Part shown: in pieces, positions 1 to 8,697 of the stretch
Position numbering within the stretch: the first letter of the stretch is position 1
How the letters are laid out: every line of letters begins with the position of its first letter
Origin: JAYQKL01 sp049890195
GTDB taxonomy: Bacteria; Pseudomonadota; Alphaproteobacteria; RS24
Direction: 5' to 3'
Assembly: GCA_049890195.1 (NCBI GenBank)
Contig: JBMHBY010000005.1
Span: forward strand, 248,001 to 312,000
Length of the DNA: 64,000 bases
Program-made: the position numbers and the translations under genes
Notes under the pieces: model-generated
What the model was told of the DNA's origin: nothing
Seen by the model: only the letters and a program-made list of their open reading frames with translations
Database searches by the model: none

Positions 1-938
1 AAGCCGTTCAAGTCCATTGAAATCACCAACATCTCCGACCGGCAGCCCGGCGCAGCAAAACAGCTGGTATTCGGCAGACGCGCCGCATCACTGCCAAAAA
101 CAACAGCCTGCGGTACTGCCTGCAGCAACTCTTTTTCCATCGTGTCACGCCAATCCGCCAAGCCTTGTGACCGCTCCAGCTCCTTTGCGGCCAGTTCCGC
201 AGCAGCACCAAAGCCGACAATTCCGGCCAGATTTTCGGTGCCGGCTCGACGGCGTAACTCCTGCCCCCCACCGACAAGATGCGCGCCGGTGACAATATGC
301 GGCGCCGCCGCCAGCGCCCCGACACCGGCCGGGCCGCCGAGTTTATGGGCAGACAGGCTCAACAGATCTACATTCATCCGCCACATGCCGACGGGAATCT
401 TCCCGGCCGCCTGAACGGCATCGCAAAAAAAGACACTGCCATGAGCCCGCACTTTTTCACCGATTTCCGCCACCGGTTGAATAACACCGGTTTCATTGTT
501 CGCCGCCATGACGCAAACCAAGGCCGGCTCCGGGTTTTCGAGCAAACGGTCAAGAGCGTCCATGTCAACCACGCCGTCCCCGGTGACATCCAGCCGCTCA
601 ACGGGTAAATCACCGGCCTCCGCGGGCGCCATTACGGCGGCGTGTTCTATGGCGCTGACAATAATCCGGGTGATGTCACCGCCCGGCGCTGTGCGCGTCT
701 GCAACGCCAGATTACAAGCCTCGGTGCCGCCGCTGGTGAAAACCAGCCCGGCCATATCCGCCCCGACGAGATCGCAGACCTGCTGGCGTGCCTGCTCAAT
801 CAGGCGGCGTGCCTCACGGCCCTCTGCATGAATGGACGACGCATTGCCGCCAATGATAAGGGCCTCCTGCATCGCCTCAACCACTGACGGGCGCACCGGA
901 GAGGTGGCGTTGTAGTCAAGATAAACCCGCTCAGTCAT
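1..938 (-). CDS. Cysteine desulfurase (NifS/IscS type), 3' end outside window
   Basis: Supplies sulfur for Fe-S clusters by taking it from cysteine with PLP. The open frame runs from an ATG at 938 to the window edge without a stop, giving the first 312 residues. The PLP-binding lysine is K199 in the motif SAHKLGG, and a conserved His lies near residue 99 in the IEHAA motif. The LPNTS stretch near residue 296 matches the part just before the catalytic cysteine loop, which lies beyond the window. The start overlaps the iscR stop in an ATGA (935-938), so the two are very likely translationally coupled in one operon. In alphaproteobacteria the suf genes usually follow, but they cannot be seen here. 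IscS and a second SufS-like paralogue cannot be told apart from this fragment. Confidence 0.93.
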   Translation of the reverse strand, partial: MTERVYLDYNATSPVRPSVVEAMQEALIIGGNASSIHAEGREARRLIEQARQQVCDLVGADMAGLVFTSGGTEACNLALQTRTAPGGDITRIIVSAIEHAAVMAPAEAGDLPVERLDVTGDGVVDMDALDRLLENPEPALVCVMAANNETGVIQPVAEIGEKVRAHGSVFFCDAVQAAGKIPVGMWRMNVDLLSLSAHKLGGPAGVGALAAAPHIVTGAHLVGGGQELRRRAGTENLAGIVGFGAAAELAAKELERSQGLADWRDTMEKELLQAVPQAVVFGSDAARLPNTSCFAAPGCRSEMLVISMDLNG

Positions 939-1420
939 GAGATGACCTCCACTTCATGACCTTGAGACGTCTGACCTATGTTGATGGGTCTGGGGACCGA
1001 GACATTGCCGTCCAGAACATCAGCCAAAGAGACACCGTTTAAAAATCCGTAAATTTGGCTTTCCAGTTCAGCCCACAAATCATGGGTTAAACAACGTGTC
1101 TGCTTGGACAGGCAGACATTGGTCCCAGAGCATCGTGTCACCTCGACCGTCTCATCGACGCTGCTGATGATGTCACCTATCGGCATTTCGTCAGCCGGTT
1201 TTGACAGGCGATAGCCGCCTTTGGGACCCCGCACACTCTCCACCTGCCCGGCTTTGCGCAAATCCTGAAAAATCTGCTCCAGATAGGGCAAAGGTATCTC
1301 CTGCCGCTCGGAAATGACAGCCAGAGAAACCGGGGCGCCTGCACTATGTGCGCCAACCTGTTGGCTGGCAATGTCCGCCATGGCCATTACGGCATATCTT
1401 CCACGTGTCGAAATCTTCAT
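935..1420 (-). CDS. iscR: Rrf2-family Fe-S regulator IscR
   Basis: Transcription regulator of 161 residues that senses Fe-S cluster status and controls cluster-assembly genes. It has an N-terminal winged helix (about residues 1-80, with a GPKGGYRLS wing). A cluster-binding set follows at C97, C103, C110 and H113, spaced C-x5-C-x6-C-x2-H. E. coli IscR has C-x5-C-x5-C-x2-H, so the second gap is one residue longer here. It is the first gene of the operon with the cysteine desulfurase. A near-consensus IscR type 1 site lies over its promoter, which suggests autorepression by the cluster-loaded form. Family assignment is firm; the regulation is inferred from the site. Confidence 0.95.
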   Translation of the reverse strand: MKISTRGRYAVMAMADIASQQVGAHSAGAPVSLAVISERQEIPLPYLEQIFQDLRKAGQVESVRGPKGGYRLSKPADEMPIGDIISSVDETVEVTRCSGTNVCLSKQTRCLTHDLWAELESQIYGFLNGVSLADVLDGNVSVPRPINIGQTSQGHEVEVIS

Positions 1421-1515
1421 AAGATGCTGTTCCTGTTAGCATTTTCCGAAAAAACTTGCATTACACCCAGTGCAGTGTGCTAAGTACATGCTGGGCCTCA
1501 CAGAGGTCTAAGCAG

Positions 1516-1544
1516 GATATAATAATCCTGACCTTATTAGTCAA
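1516..1544 (-). promoter_or_regulatory. Candidate iscR promoter
   Basis: On the minus strand a -35 box TTGACT (1544-1539) is followed after 17 bases by TATATC (1521-1516). A 16-base spacing to TTATAT is also possible. The start of iscR lies about 95 bases downstream. The -35 box sits inside the IscR-like site. Confidence 0.55.
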
Positions 1545-1548
1545 GTAT
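1524..1548 (-). promoter_or_regulatory. IscR type 1-like operator
   Basis: Read on the minus strand, this 25-base segment agrees with about 21 positions of the E. coli type 1 IscR consensus (ATASYYGACTRWWWYAGTCRRSTAT). It includes the ATAC start, the GACT half and the GTC half. It overlaps the candidate iscR promoter, so bound IscR would be expected to block transcription. The match was made by eye. Confidence 0.65.
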
Positions 1549-1550
1549 AG

Positions 1551-1574
1551 ACCAGGCTGTTTTGTCTGGTTTTT
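1551..1574 (+). terminator. Terminator-like hairpin before the hydrolase gene
   Basis: ACCAGGC (1551-1557) pairs with GTCTGGT (1564-1570) through one G-U pair and a six-base loop. TTTT follows directly. It lies 24 bases before the hydrolase start, so it could stop stray transcripts or act as a leader hairpin. The stem is short, so this is tentative. Confidence 0.35.
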
Positions 1575-1598
1575 CATCGATTTGGTTAAGAGAGTGAA

Positions 1599-2243
1599 AT
1601 GCCAGAAATCATTTTCAATGGCCCAGAGGGGCGACTGGAAGGCCGATACAAGCAACAATCAGAAAAGGGCGCTCCAATCGCCATGATTCTTCATCCCCTC
1701 CCGCAATTGGGGGGGAACATGAACAATCCGGTGACCTACCAGCTTTACCAGACGTTTCAGCAGCGTGGTTTCACCGTGATGCGGTTCAACTTCCGCGGCG
1801 TTGGGCGGTCACAAGGCGAGTTCGACCACGGCATTGGCGAACTCTCTGATGCAGCGACCGCTCTGGATTGGCTGCAAAGCTTCAATCCAGATGCCCGCCA
1901 ATGCTGGGTGGCGGGATACTCCTTCGGCGCCTGGATCGGCATGCAACTGTTGATGCGCCGCCCCGAAATCTCCGGCTTTATATCGGTCTCCCCGCCGGCC
2001 AACCTTTATGACTTTTCGTTTCTCGCGCCCTGCCCGACCTCCGGCCTGATTACGCATGGCGATGAAGACAAAATTGTCCCCCGGGAGGATATTGAAAAAA
2101 TGGTGGAACGCCTGCAGGCCCAGCGCGGCATTGACATCACGTATGAAAACATCAAGGGCGCCAATCATTTTTACGACAAGGAGACTGACCTGCTCAACAG
2201 CAAGGTTAATGATTACCTCGACGACCGCATGAAAACCGAATAA
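1599..2243 (+). CDS. Alpha/beta hydrolase (COG2945-like)
   Basis: Small serine hydrolase of 214 residues with no signal peptide, so probably cytoplasmic. The nucleophile elbow is GYSFG (S108). The acid is probably D157 in HGDEDKIVP and the base H190 in GANHFYD. An early HPLPQLGG stretch near residue 32 is typical of this COG2945-like family, whose substrate is unknown. The gene is transcribed away from iscR and shares its intergenic region, so IscR could influence it too. It ends directly against the 3' end of anmK. The fold and triad are clear; the physiological substrate is not. Confidence 0.85.
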   Translation: MPEIIFNGPEGRLEGRYKQQSEKGAPIAMILHPLPQLGGNMNNPVTYQLYQTFQQRGFTVMRFNFRGVGRSQGEFDHGIGELSDAATALDWLQSFNPDARQCWVAGYSFGAWIGMQLLMRRPEISGFISVSPPANLYDFSFLAPCPTSGLITHGDEDKIVPREDIEKMVERLQAQRGIDITYENIKGANHFYDKETDLLNSKVNDYLDDRMKTE

Positions 2244-3353
2244 TCAAGACGGCTGCCGCAAAACCCCGCCGCCGGTCGGCGCGGCACAACCGGTCGTCTC
2301 CGGCAAACTGAACGGCAGCCCCAAAAGATTGCGGACAGCCAGCCAGGCAAAGGCCTGGGCCTCCAATTCGTCACCCGGCCAGACAGCCGCTTCAGCCCCC
2401 ATCACTTCCACGCCAACGGCTTCCGACAATGACTCCATCAATGTCGGATTGTGTCTTCCGCCGCCGCAAACCACCCACTTTCTCGGTTTCTCCGGCAAAT
2501 ACGGCATCGCACAGGCAACCGACAACGCAGTGAACGCTGACAGGGTCGCAGCCCCGTCAGCAGCCGACAACCCATCGCAAGGGGTCAGGGAAAAGGCGTT
2601 GCGGTCCAGCGATTTCGGCGGCGCTTTGAGGAAATATGGGTGATCCAGCAATGACTGTAACACACCCGGATCAACCGCGCCGGCAGCAGCCAGTCGCCCC
2701 CCCTCGTCAAATGGTCGCCCGGTTGTCTGCATCATCCAGTCATCCAGCAACGCGTTACCAGGTCCGGTGTCAAACCCCAGAACAACCCCATCGGCTCCGA
2801 TGAAGGTCAGATTGCCGACACCCCCCAAATTCAAAACCGCCAAGGGCAAATCAGCCCCGGACTGATGTGCGAGGGCGGCATGATACAACGGTGCCAACGG
2901 CGCACCCTGCCCACCTGCGGCAACATCGGCGAGACGGAACTGATCCACAACCCTCAGCCCCAAACCATCCGCCAAGGCCTGCCCATCACCAATTTGAACC
3001 GTGCGCCCCTGCTCCGGTGCATGCAGGACGGTTTGACCGTGAAAGCCAACAACATCAATCACATTCAAATCAATATTATGCGACATGGTGAAGCCGGCGA
3101 CAGCCTGCTGATGAGTTTGAGTCACAAGCTGCTCCGCCTGTTTGACAGCCTCGGGCATGTCGGCACCCAATTCCCAATCCGCCGCCGCGGTCATGGCCTG
3201 CACCAAGACGGCGCGCATATCCTCAGAATAGGCGAATGTTTGGTGCGGTCCGGGAACGATCCTGTTTTTGCCGTCTGTTTCAAGAAGGGCGACATCAATG
3301 CCGTCCATCGATGTCCCGCTCATCAGCCCCAATGCAACAAATTTTTTTTCCAT
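2244..3353 (-). CDS. anmK: Anhydro-N-acetylmuramic acid kinase
   Basis: Phosphorylates and opens 1,6-anhydro-N-acetylmuramic acid to MurNAc-6-phosphate, recycling cell-wall sugar. The sugar-kinase ATP motif is GLMSGTSMDG at residues 9-18, followed by GGVGNL and a GFDTGPGN motif. I place the start at 3353 because a GAGG ribosome site lies just upstream. A longer reading from 3380 adds nine residues without support. The protein is then 369 residues, normal for AnmK. It is divergent from tyrS with about 39 bases between starts. Several peptidoglycan enzymes elsewhere in the window (PBP1A, amidase, MltG) could supply the anhydro-sugars it recycles. Confidence 0.93.
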   Translation of the reverse strand: MEKKFVALGLMSGTSMDGIDVALLETDGKNRIVPGPHQTFAYSEDMRAVLVQAMTAAADWELGADMPEAVKQAEQLVTQTHQQAVAGFTMSHNIDLNVIDVVGFHGQTVLHAPEQGRTVQIGDGQALADGLGLRVVDQFRLADVAAGGQGAPLAPLYHAALAHQSGADLPLAVLNLGGVGNLTFIGADGVVLGFDTGPGNALLDDWMMQTTGRPFDEGGRLAAAGAVDPGVLQSLLDHPYFLKAPPKSLDRNAFSLTPCDGLSAADGAATLSAFTALSVACAMPYLPEKPRKWVVCGGGRHNPTLMESLSEAVGVEVMGAEAAVWPGDELEAQAFAWLAVRNLLGLPFSLPETTGCAAPTGGGVLRQPS

Positions 3354-3392
3354 ATATTGACCTCGCGTCATTCTTGGCATAACCCTGCCCCT

Positions 3393-4643
3393 ATGACAAA
3401 TTACAAATCATCATTCCTGACGCTTTTGTCCGAGCGCGGCTATATCCAGCAATGTTCCGACGAGACCGGGCTGGACGATGCCGCCCATAATGGGGTCATA
3501 ACGGCTTATATCGGTTATGACTGTACAGCCTCCAGCCTGCATGTCGGGAATTTGATATCCATCATGATGCTGCGCAAACTGCAGCAGTCCGGACACCGCC
3601 CGATTGTTTTGATTGGTGGCGGCACAACCAAGGTCGGGGACCCGTCCGGCAAGGATGAAACACGCAAATTGCTGGATCAGGAGCAAATCGACAAAAACAA
3701 GCAGGGCATCCGAAAGGTTTTTGAAAAACTGATTGACTTTCATGACGGGCCGACCGGCGCCGTTCTGGTGGATAATGATGACTGGCTGTCGCAGCTTAAT
3801 TACATTGACTTCCTGCGCGACTATGGGCGGCATTTCTCCATCAACAGGATGCTGAGTTTTGACTCTGTCAAGCTGCGCCTTGACCGCGAACAGCCGCTTT
3901 CCTTCCTTGAATTCAATTACATGATCCTGCAGGCCTATGATTTTGTTGAATTGAACAGGCGTTATGGCTGCACGCTGCAGATGGGCGGCTCAGACCAGTG
4001 GGGCAATATCGTAAATGGTATTGAGTTGGGCCGCAGAACCGAACAGGCCCAGCTTTATGGCCTGACAACCCCGTTATTGACCACATCTTCAGGGGCAAAA
4101 ATGGGCAAAACAGCCCAAGGGGCTGTCTGGCTGGACGAGACAATGCTCTCCGCATGGGACTATTGGCAGTATTGGCGCAATACGGAGGACGCCGACACAG
4201 GGCGTTTCCTGCGTCTGTTCACCGAATTGCCCCTGGATGAAATTTCCCGTCTTGAGGCCCTTGAGGGGGCTGAATTGAACGAGGCCAAAAAAATTCTGGC
4301 AACAGCGGCCACCGCCCTGATCCACGGGCATGAGGCGGCGGAAAAGGCGCAGGAGACAGCCCGCGAAACATTTGAGGCCGGCGGCACCAGTGATGCTCTG
4401 CCTTCTGTGGACATTGCCGTCGCCAAGCTTGCAGACGGGGTCGGAATTTTGGAGGCGTTTGTGCTGGCCGGTCTGTCCAAATCAAACGGTGAGGCGCGGC
4501 GTCTTGTGCAGGGCGGCGGCGCCAGACTGAATGACGAGGCCGTGTCCGACATCAAGCGCACAATCAGTTCGGCGGATGTCAAGGATGGCGTCATCAAATT
4601 GTCCTTCGGCAAAAAGAAACATGTTTTGCTGAAAGCTGTCTGA
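3393..4643 (+). CDS. tyrS: Tyrosyl-tRNA synthetase
   Basis: Class I aminoacyl-tRNA synthetase that charges tRNA-Tyr. In 416 residues it shows the HIGH-type motif HVGN at residues 50-53 and the KMSKS-type motif KMGKT at 236-240. A GGSDQWGN motif (residues 198-205) belongs to the tyrosine pocket. A C-terminal S4 RNA-binding domain spans about residue 350 to the end. The open frame extends far upstream to 2865, but that part is antisense to anmK; the ATG at 3393 gives the normal family N-terminus. The stop lies two bases from the 3' end of the convergent AsmA-like gene. Confidence 0.97.
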   Translation: MTNYKSSFLTLLSERGYIQQCSDETGLDDAAHNGVITAYIGYDCTASSLHVGNLISIMMLRKLQQSGHRPIVLIGGGTTKVGDPSGKDETRKLLDQEQIDKNKQGIRKVFEKLIDFHDGPTGAVLVDNDDWLSQLNYIDFLRDYGRHFSINRMLSFDSVKLRLDREQPLSFLEFNYMILQAYDFVELNRRYGCTLQMGGSDQWGNIVNGIELGRRTEQAQLYGLTTPLLTTSSGAKMGKTAQGAVWLDETMLSAWDYWQYWRNTEDADTGRFLRLFTELPLDEISRLEALEGAELNEAKKILATAATALIHGHEAAEKAQETARETFEAGGTSDALPSVDIAVAKLADGVGILEAFVLAGLSKSNGEARRLVQGGGARLNDEAVSDIKRTISSADVKDGVIKLSFGKKKHVLLKAV

Positions 4644-4645
4644 GC

Positions 4646-7600
4646 CTAATATTCAATTTTGGGTTTGGACGGCCCGAATATCCTCACACTGAAGATGTTT
4701 CGGATGAAGCCCGGCGTGAACAGCGACAGAGGATTAACCGAAATTTCAGGTTTGTTGATCGGCCCGGAAATGTCATAGGACAGCCCGAGCAACCCCCCGC
4801 CTTGACCACCGCTGAATAAAAACCCGATGATTGGGATACGGCCCAGAAACGAATTCAGGGAATAGGCCGGCACCAAAGTGCCGTCCAAAAACAGTTGGTC
4901 CTGCCCCCTATCAATAATGCCTTCCATGGTGATCCCCAGGGCCGGACCGTTGGCAACAAAAGACTCAACCTCAAACAACCGGTCTTTGTGACGGAACTCA
5001 AGCTCTGCAGTGCGGATATACAGCCCTTCATCCTGAATGGTGTCAGAGATGCCTTTGAGGGACCCGAGGGTCAGAATTTTGGCCAGGGTGGGCAGTTCAG
5101 GCACCGTGAAGTCGGAAATGTAAAGTGTCCCCTCCCCTTTGCCGGCTTCATTGGTCAATTGGCCGGACAATACCAGTTCACCACCCTGCATATTGTCCAG
5201 CGTCCCAAGGGCTTTGAACAATGTGTCGGCTTGTTTCAGCCGCATATTGTAAACACGTTTCTTGGGTGTTTCGCGATTGAGATCAAACTGCAGAGCGTTT
5301 GTGCCATTGATGGCGCCGGAAACCATGATTTTTTCGAACAGGCCATCCCGCAAATCAGAGACAATCATGAAATCTTTAATATGAACACCGTTATTGGCCT
5401 GAAGGTGCGCAACATCAACCTTGATATCCATATCACCGCGAAAAAGCTGTCCAGAGGATAAGCCCTCCTCATCAGCCGCTTCAGCATCAGTGGATTGAAT
5501 GTCAGGGGAAAGCACGAAGGCTGGATTGCCGCCATCAAAAACCGGCATCCCGAAATCATTGTTTTCGGTGAATTGGGACATGTCAAAATAGGAACCTGTA
5601 AGGGAGAACAAACGTTTTTCGCCCGACCTGTCGAGCAGAATTTCGGCACTGCCCTTGCCGTCCAGCTTCAGTGAGGGTATGGACAGGGTTTCAAGCCTGC
5701 CATCGTCAAAGGCCGCATTTGCAGAAAATAAAACGTCATGGTCTTTCATGACCATTTTGATGGCTTCAAACTTCCGGTCATCAGAAATGGCTGCCGTCAC
5801 ATGCAGGTCAGCATGACGTCCGGCCTCTTTTTCGTAAGCCAATGGAGAAAGCCGCATGGCTGCCGCCTCCATATCGGCCTTGAAACTTAAATCCAGCCGC
5901 CCTTGATTGTCGCGGGTCAGGTCAAATTTCATCGGCAGGCGGCCGCGCACGCGTTTGGCCAAGCTGTCCAGTTTCAGATTGGCGAAGTCGTACTCGGTCA
6001 ACTCGGCTTGCACCGACAGCTTGGAGATATTGCGCCGCAAATTGACAAATTCCTCGGTAAGGGAGACCTCAATCGGCACGCCGTTGACGATTATGTCGCT
6101 TTCGACGCCCAGTTTGTCGCCCCGATAAGTGAAGCTGATAAACGGTGCTTTGACATCATATCCCCTGACACCGCCCGGGACATGAAAATCCTGCACAGCT
6201 GCGTCCAAAGCCACCTGCATCATTTTACGACGGTCTTCCCTGGACACTCTGGACGATACCGGCAGCGCCAAAGACAAGGCCATTCGGCCCCGCCCGTTCA
6301 ATTCGTAATCACCGATGAAATTCGCTTGCTTAAACCCGATTTGCGGACTGGAGAACAGGTCAACCAGCGTGTCCACCTCCCCATCCAAGACCAACCTGAT
6401 GGCGACATTATTTCCGCGTATGTGAAAATCCGGTTCAAAATAGCGGCTGTTGGAGACCTTTATCCGCCCTTCCGCCGGCATGTCGATCACGGCCTCATGC
6501 ACCTGAGCCTCAAATGAGTTTCCGCGTAAATGAATACGACCCTTCAAATCCCTCATTTCCGGCATTTTCGACAAATAACGCAAACGGCTGCCCGTAAGTT
6601 CAACCTGCAAATCCAAGGCATCATCCCGCAAAGGCCCGACCCGCCTGGACGCCCGCAATTCTGCGGCGGAGGTATCCATTTTCAGCTTGCCAGATGAAAT
6701 GACCCCTTCATTGATGTTAGCGGCAAACCATTTACGCGTGCCCGGCGCCAGCGCTGACGGCCAGATTTTCTTCAACCCCTCGATCGGCAAGCTTTCAATA
6801 AACCCATCTAGAACCAAAGGCATGTCCTGACTGCCGAAATCCAGACTGCCGCCGACCTGAAAAACACCACCGCCGGTCTCAAAGGCTATTTTTTGGACAT
6901 CCAGCTTCCGGTTAAACAGGTTCAAATTAAAGTCAATGGCCAGTTTGTCCGGATTGAACACCTCATTTTCGGAAAGCTGGTAGAGCAGTTTCTGCGCTTT
7001 CAACGAAGCATTCAGGTTTGAAGCAATGCCCTCAGAGTCAAAATCATAATTGAATGTCCCGGTAAAATATCCCTCATGCGGCCCAATGGCATAATCAATC
7101 CGCTTGACCATCGCCTCGCGCTTCTCGAAATCAATTTCAGCCTCAGCCACGGCATGATCAACAGGCAGAATACCATCTTGCAATCTCAACACCCCACCTG
7201 AGAGCTGCAACACCATGCGGCCTTGAGAAAACCCCCCATCCGGGCTGGTCGTGAAGTTAACTGATCCGTCCAGCGGCACATCAGCTGTCTGCAACAGCGG
7301 TGTCGCAGGGAATAAAGAGGCGATGACGGACGGGCGTATATTCTTGACGATGAGTTTCGCAGCACCGGGCTGCAGTTCCGGCTGCTGCAACTGGAAATTG
7401 AAGGCGCTTTTTTCAGCTCCTGAATTAAAAGCGAAATTCACATTCAGGGAGGAGGCGCCCCCCTCACGCGTGAACAAGGCGAAGGACTCAGATGTTTTCC
7501 AGACCTTGCCGGTCGCCGCATCCTCAAAAACAAAGGTGATGTTCGGGAAGTCTATTGTGTTCACATAAGAGACCGCATTAAGCTGCGCGGTCTCATTCAG

Positions 7601-8188
7601 GTTTTTTCGGATCTCCCGTAAATAGATGGACGGGTTGAAAGCCTCCTCACTCGCGACCGTTTTTGCGGCGGGCTTTGTACTTTCACCCTCCAACGCCGAT
7701 GAGGGCGGACCATTGTCTGTTTTGAGGCCACCGCGTACGGGCTTGATGACGGCGATGATGTCTCCTGCGGTCAGGTCCTCGGGCACAAAGACGAAGGACT
7801 GCAGCACGCCTTTTGTGCTGATGCTTGCCGAAAAGTCATTGATCAAATAGGTTGCGGCGCCATCCTTGAGGCTGACCTTTTGTCCCTGCAAATGCAGCCC
7901 GCCCTGTTCGCGATCATAGACCAGATAAATCCCGGAAATGTCCACATCATCAAACGCAAGGGACTCGGCAATCACGACATTCAGGATTGAACTGATGTGG
8001 CGCATGGATACCGGCCCTTGGGACAAGGCAATGCCCACAGCCAGTGTCATCACGATCAGGATTGTGAATATGACCGCTATGGCATCAAGAAAAATATTTC
8101 GCGTTCTAAAAAGCAATGGCCAGCCTGTTGTTCTCAAGCTTATTTGATATAAATCCCTGTCTGGATTAAATACTATAAATGTCACCAT
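4646..8188 (-). CDS. Large AsmA-like / YhdP-type envelope protein
   Basis: Protein of about 1180 residues with one transmembrane helix near residues 33-55 and a long periplasmic body rich in beta-strand patterns, ending in an AsmA-like C-terminal region. Proteins of this kind (YhdP, TamB, AsmA) are thought to form grooves that carry phospholipids between the two membranes. I set the start at 8188, which leaves the intergenic gap to the divergent bcp gene open. An earlier start at 8284 would overlap bcp and add a non-conserved stretch. No good ribosome site is visible before either start. The family is clear at fold level; assignment to YhdP specifically is less certain. Confidence 0.8.
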   Translation of the reverse strand: MVTFIVFNPDRDLYQISLRTTGWPLLFRTRNIFLDAIAVIFTILIVMTLAVGIALSQGPVSMRHISSILNVVIAESLAFDDVDISGIYLVYDREQGGLHLQGQKVSLKDGAATYLINDFSASISTKGVLQSFVFVPEDLTAGDIIAVIKPVRGGLKTDNGPPSSALEGESTKPAAKTVASEEAFNPSIYLREIRKNLNETAQLNAVSYVNTIDFPNITFVFEDAATGKVWKTSESFALFTREGGASSLNVNFAFNSGAEKSAFNFQLQQPELQPGAAKLIVKNIRPSVIASLFPATPLLQTADVPLDGSVNFTTSPDGGFSQGRMVLQLSGGVLRLQDGILPVDHAVAEAEIDFEKREAMVKRIDYAIGPHEGYFTGTFNYDFDSEGIASNLNASLKAQKLLYQLSENEVFNPDKLAIDFNLNLFNRKLDVQKIAFETGGGVFQVGGSLDFGSQDMPLVLDGFIESLPIEGLKKIWPSALAPGTRKWFAANINEGVISSGKLKMDTSAAELRASRRVGPLRDDALDLQVELTGSRLRYLSKMPEMRDLKGRIHLRGNSFEAQVHEAVIDMPAEGRIKVSNSRYFEPDFHIRGNNVAIRLVLDGEVDTLVDLFSSPQIGFKQANFIGDYELNGRGRMALSLALPVSSRVSREDRRKMMQVALDAAVQDFHVPGGVRGYDVKAPFISFTYRGDKLGVESDIIVNGVPIEVSLTEEFVNLRRNISKLSVQAELTEYDFANLKLDSLAKRVRGRLPMKFDLTRDNQGRLDLSFKADMEAAAMRLSPLAYEKEAGRHADLHVTAAISDDRKFEAIKMVMKDHDVLFSANAAFDDGRLETLSIPSLKLDGKGSAEILLDRSGEKRLFSLTGSYFDMSQFTENNDFGMPVFDGGNPAFVLSPDIQSTDAEAADEEGLSSGQLFRGDMDIKVDVAHLQANNGVHIKDFMIVSDLRDGLFEKIMVSGAINGTNALQFDLNRETPKKRVYNMRLKQADTLFKALGTLDNMQGGELVLSGQLTNEAGKGEGTLYISDFTVPELPTLAKILTLGSLKGISDTIQDEGLYIRTAELEFRHKDRLFEVESFVANGPALGITMEGIIDRGQDQLFLDGTLVPAYSLNSFLGRIPIIGFLFSGGQGGGLLGLSYDISGPINKPEISVNPLSLFTPGFIRNIFSVRIFGPSKPKIEY

Positions 8189-8209
8189 AATGGGAGTTAC
8201 AAATTCGTC

Positions 8210-8686
8210 ATGAAACCTGAAATTGGTAAAAAAGCGCCTGAGTTCAAAATCGATGTCCGACATACCGACGGAACAACCGGCCATTGCAGCCTTTCAGATT
8301 TTGCCGGCAAAAACCTTGTTTTGTATTTCTATCCCAAGGATGACACCCCAGGATGCACCACCCAGGCGATTAATTTCACCGCCCATCTTGATGCGTTCAC
8401 GTCCTGCAATGCGGTCATTCTCGGCGTTTCGGCGGATCCGTTGACCAAGCATGAAAAGTTTGCAAACAAACATGATCTGGGCATCGCTTTGGGCAGTGAC
8501 GAGGACCATGAAATGATTGAGGCTTATGGTTCCTGGGTCGAAAAAAACATGTATGGGCGCAAATATATGGGTATTGAACGCTCAACCTTTCTGATCGGGG
8601 AAACCGGCGAGATCAAACACATCTGGCGCAAAGTCAAAGTCAAGACTCACATCGAGGACGTCCTTGATGTTCTGCGTGACAGCTAG
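8210..8686 (+). CDS. bcp: Bcp-type thioredoxin-dependent peroxiredoxin
   Basis: Reduces hydrogen peroxide and organic hydroperoxides in the cytoplasm. The 158-residue protein has the motif YPKDDTPGCT with peroxidatic C49. The position of the usual nearby resolving cysteine (five residues on; C50 in E. coli Bcp) is I54, so recycling must use another cysteine such as C66 or an external thiol. It is divergent from the AsmA-like gene and is followed after 11 bases by the ferritin-like DUF455 gene, which may be co-transcribed. Confidence 0.93.
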   Translation: MKPEIGKKAPEFKIDVRHTDGTTGHCSLSDFAGKNLVLYFYPKDDTPGCTTQAINFTAHLDAFTSCNAVILGVSADPLTKHEKFANKHDLGIALGSDEDHEMIEAYGSWVEKNMYGRKYMGIERSTFLIGETGEIKHIWRKVKVKTHIEDVLDVLRDS

Positions 8687-8697
8687 GTTGTCTGGTT

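Noticed and set aside
2865..3392. N-terminal extension of tyrS
   Set aside because: Antisense to anmK; the ATG at 3393 gives the normal TyrRS start.
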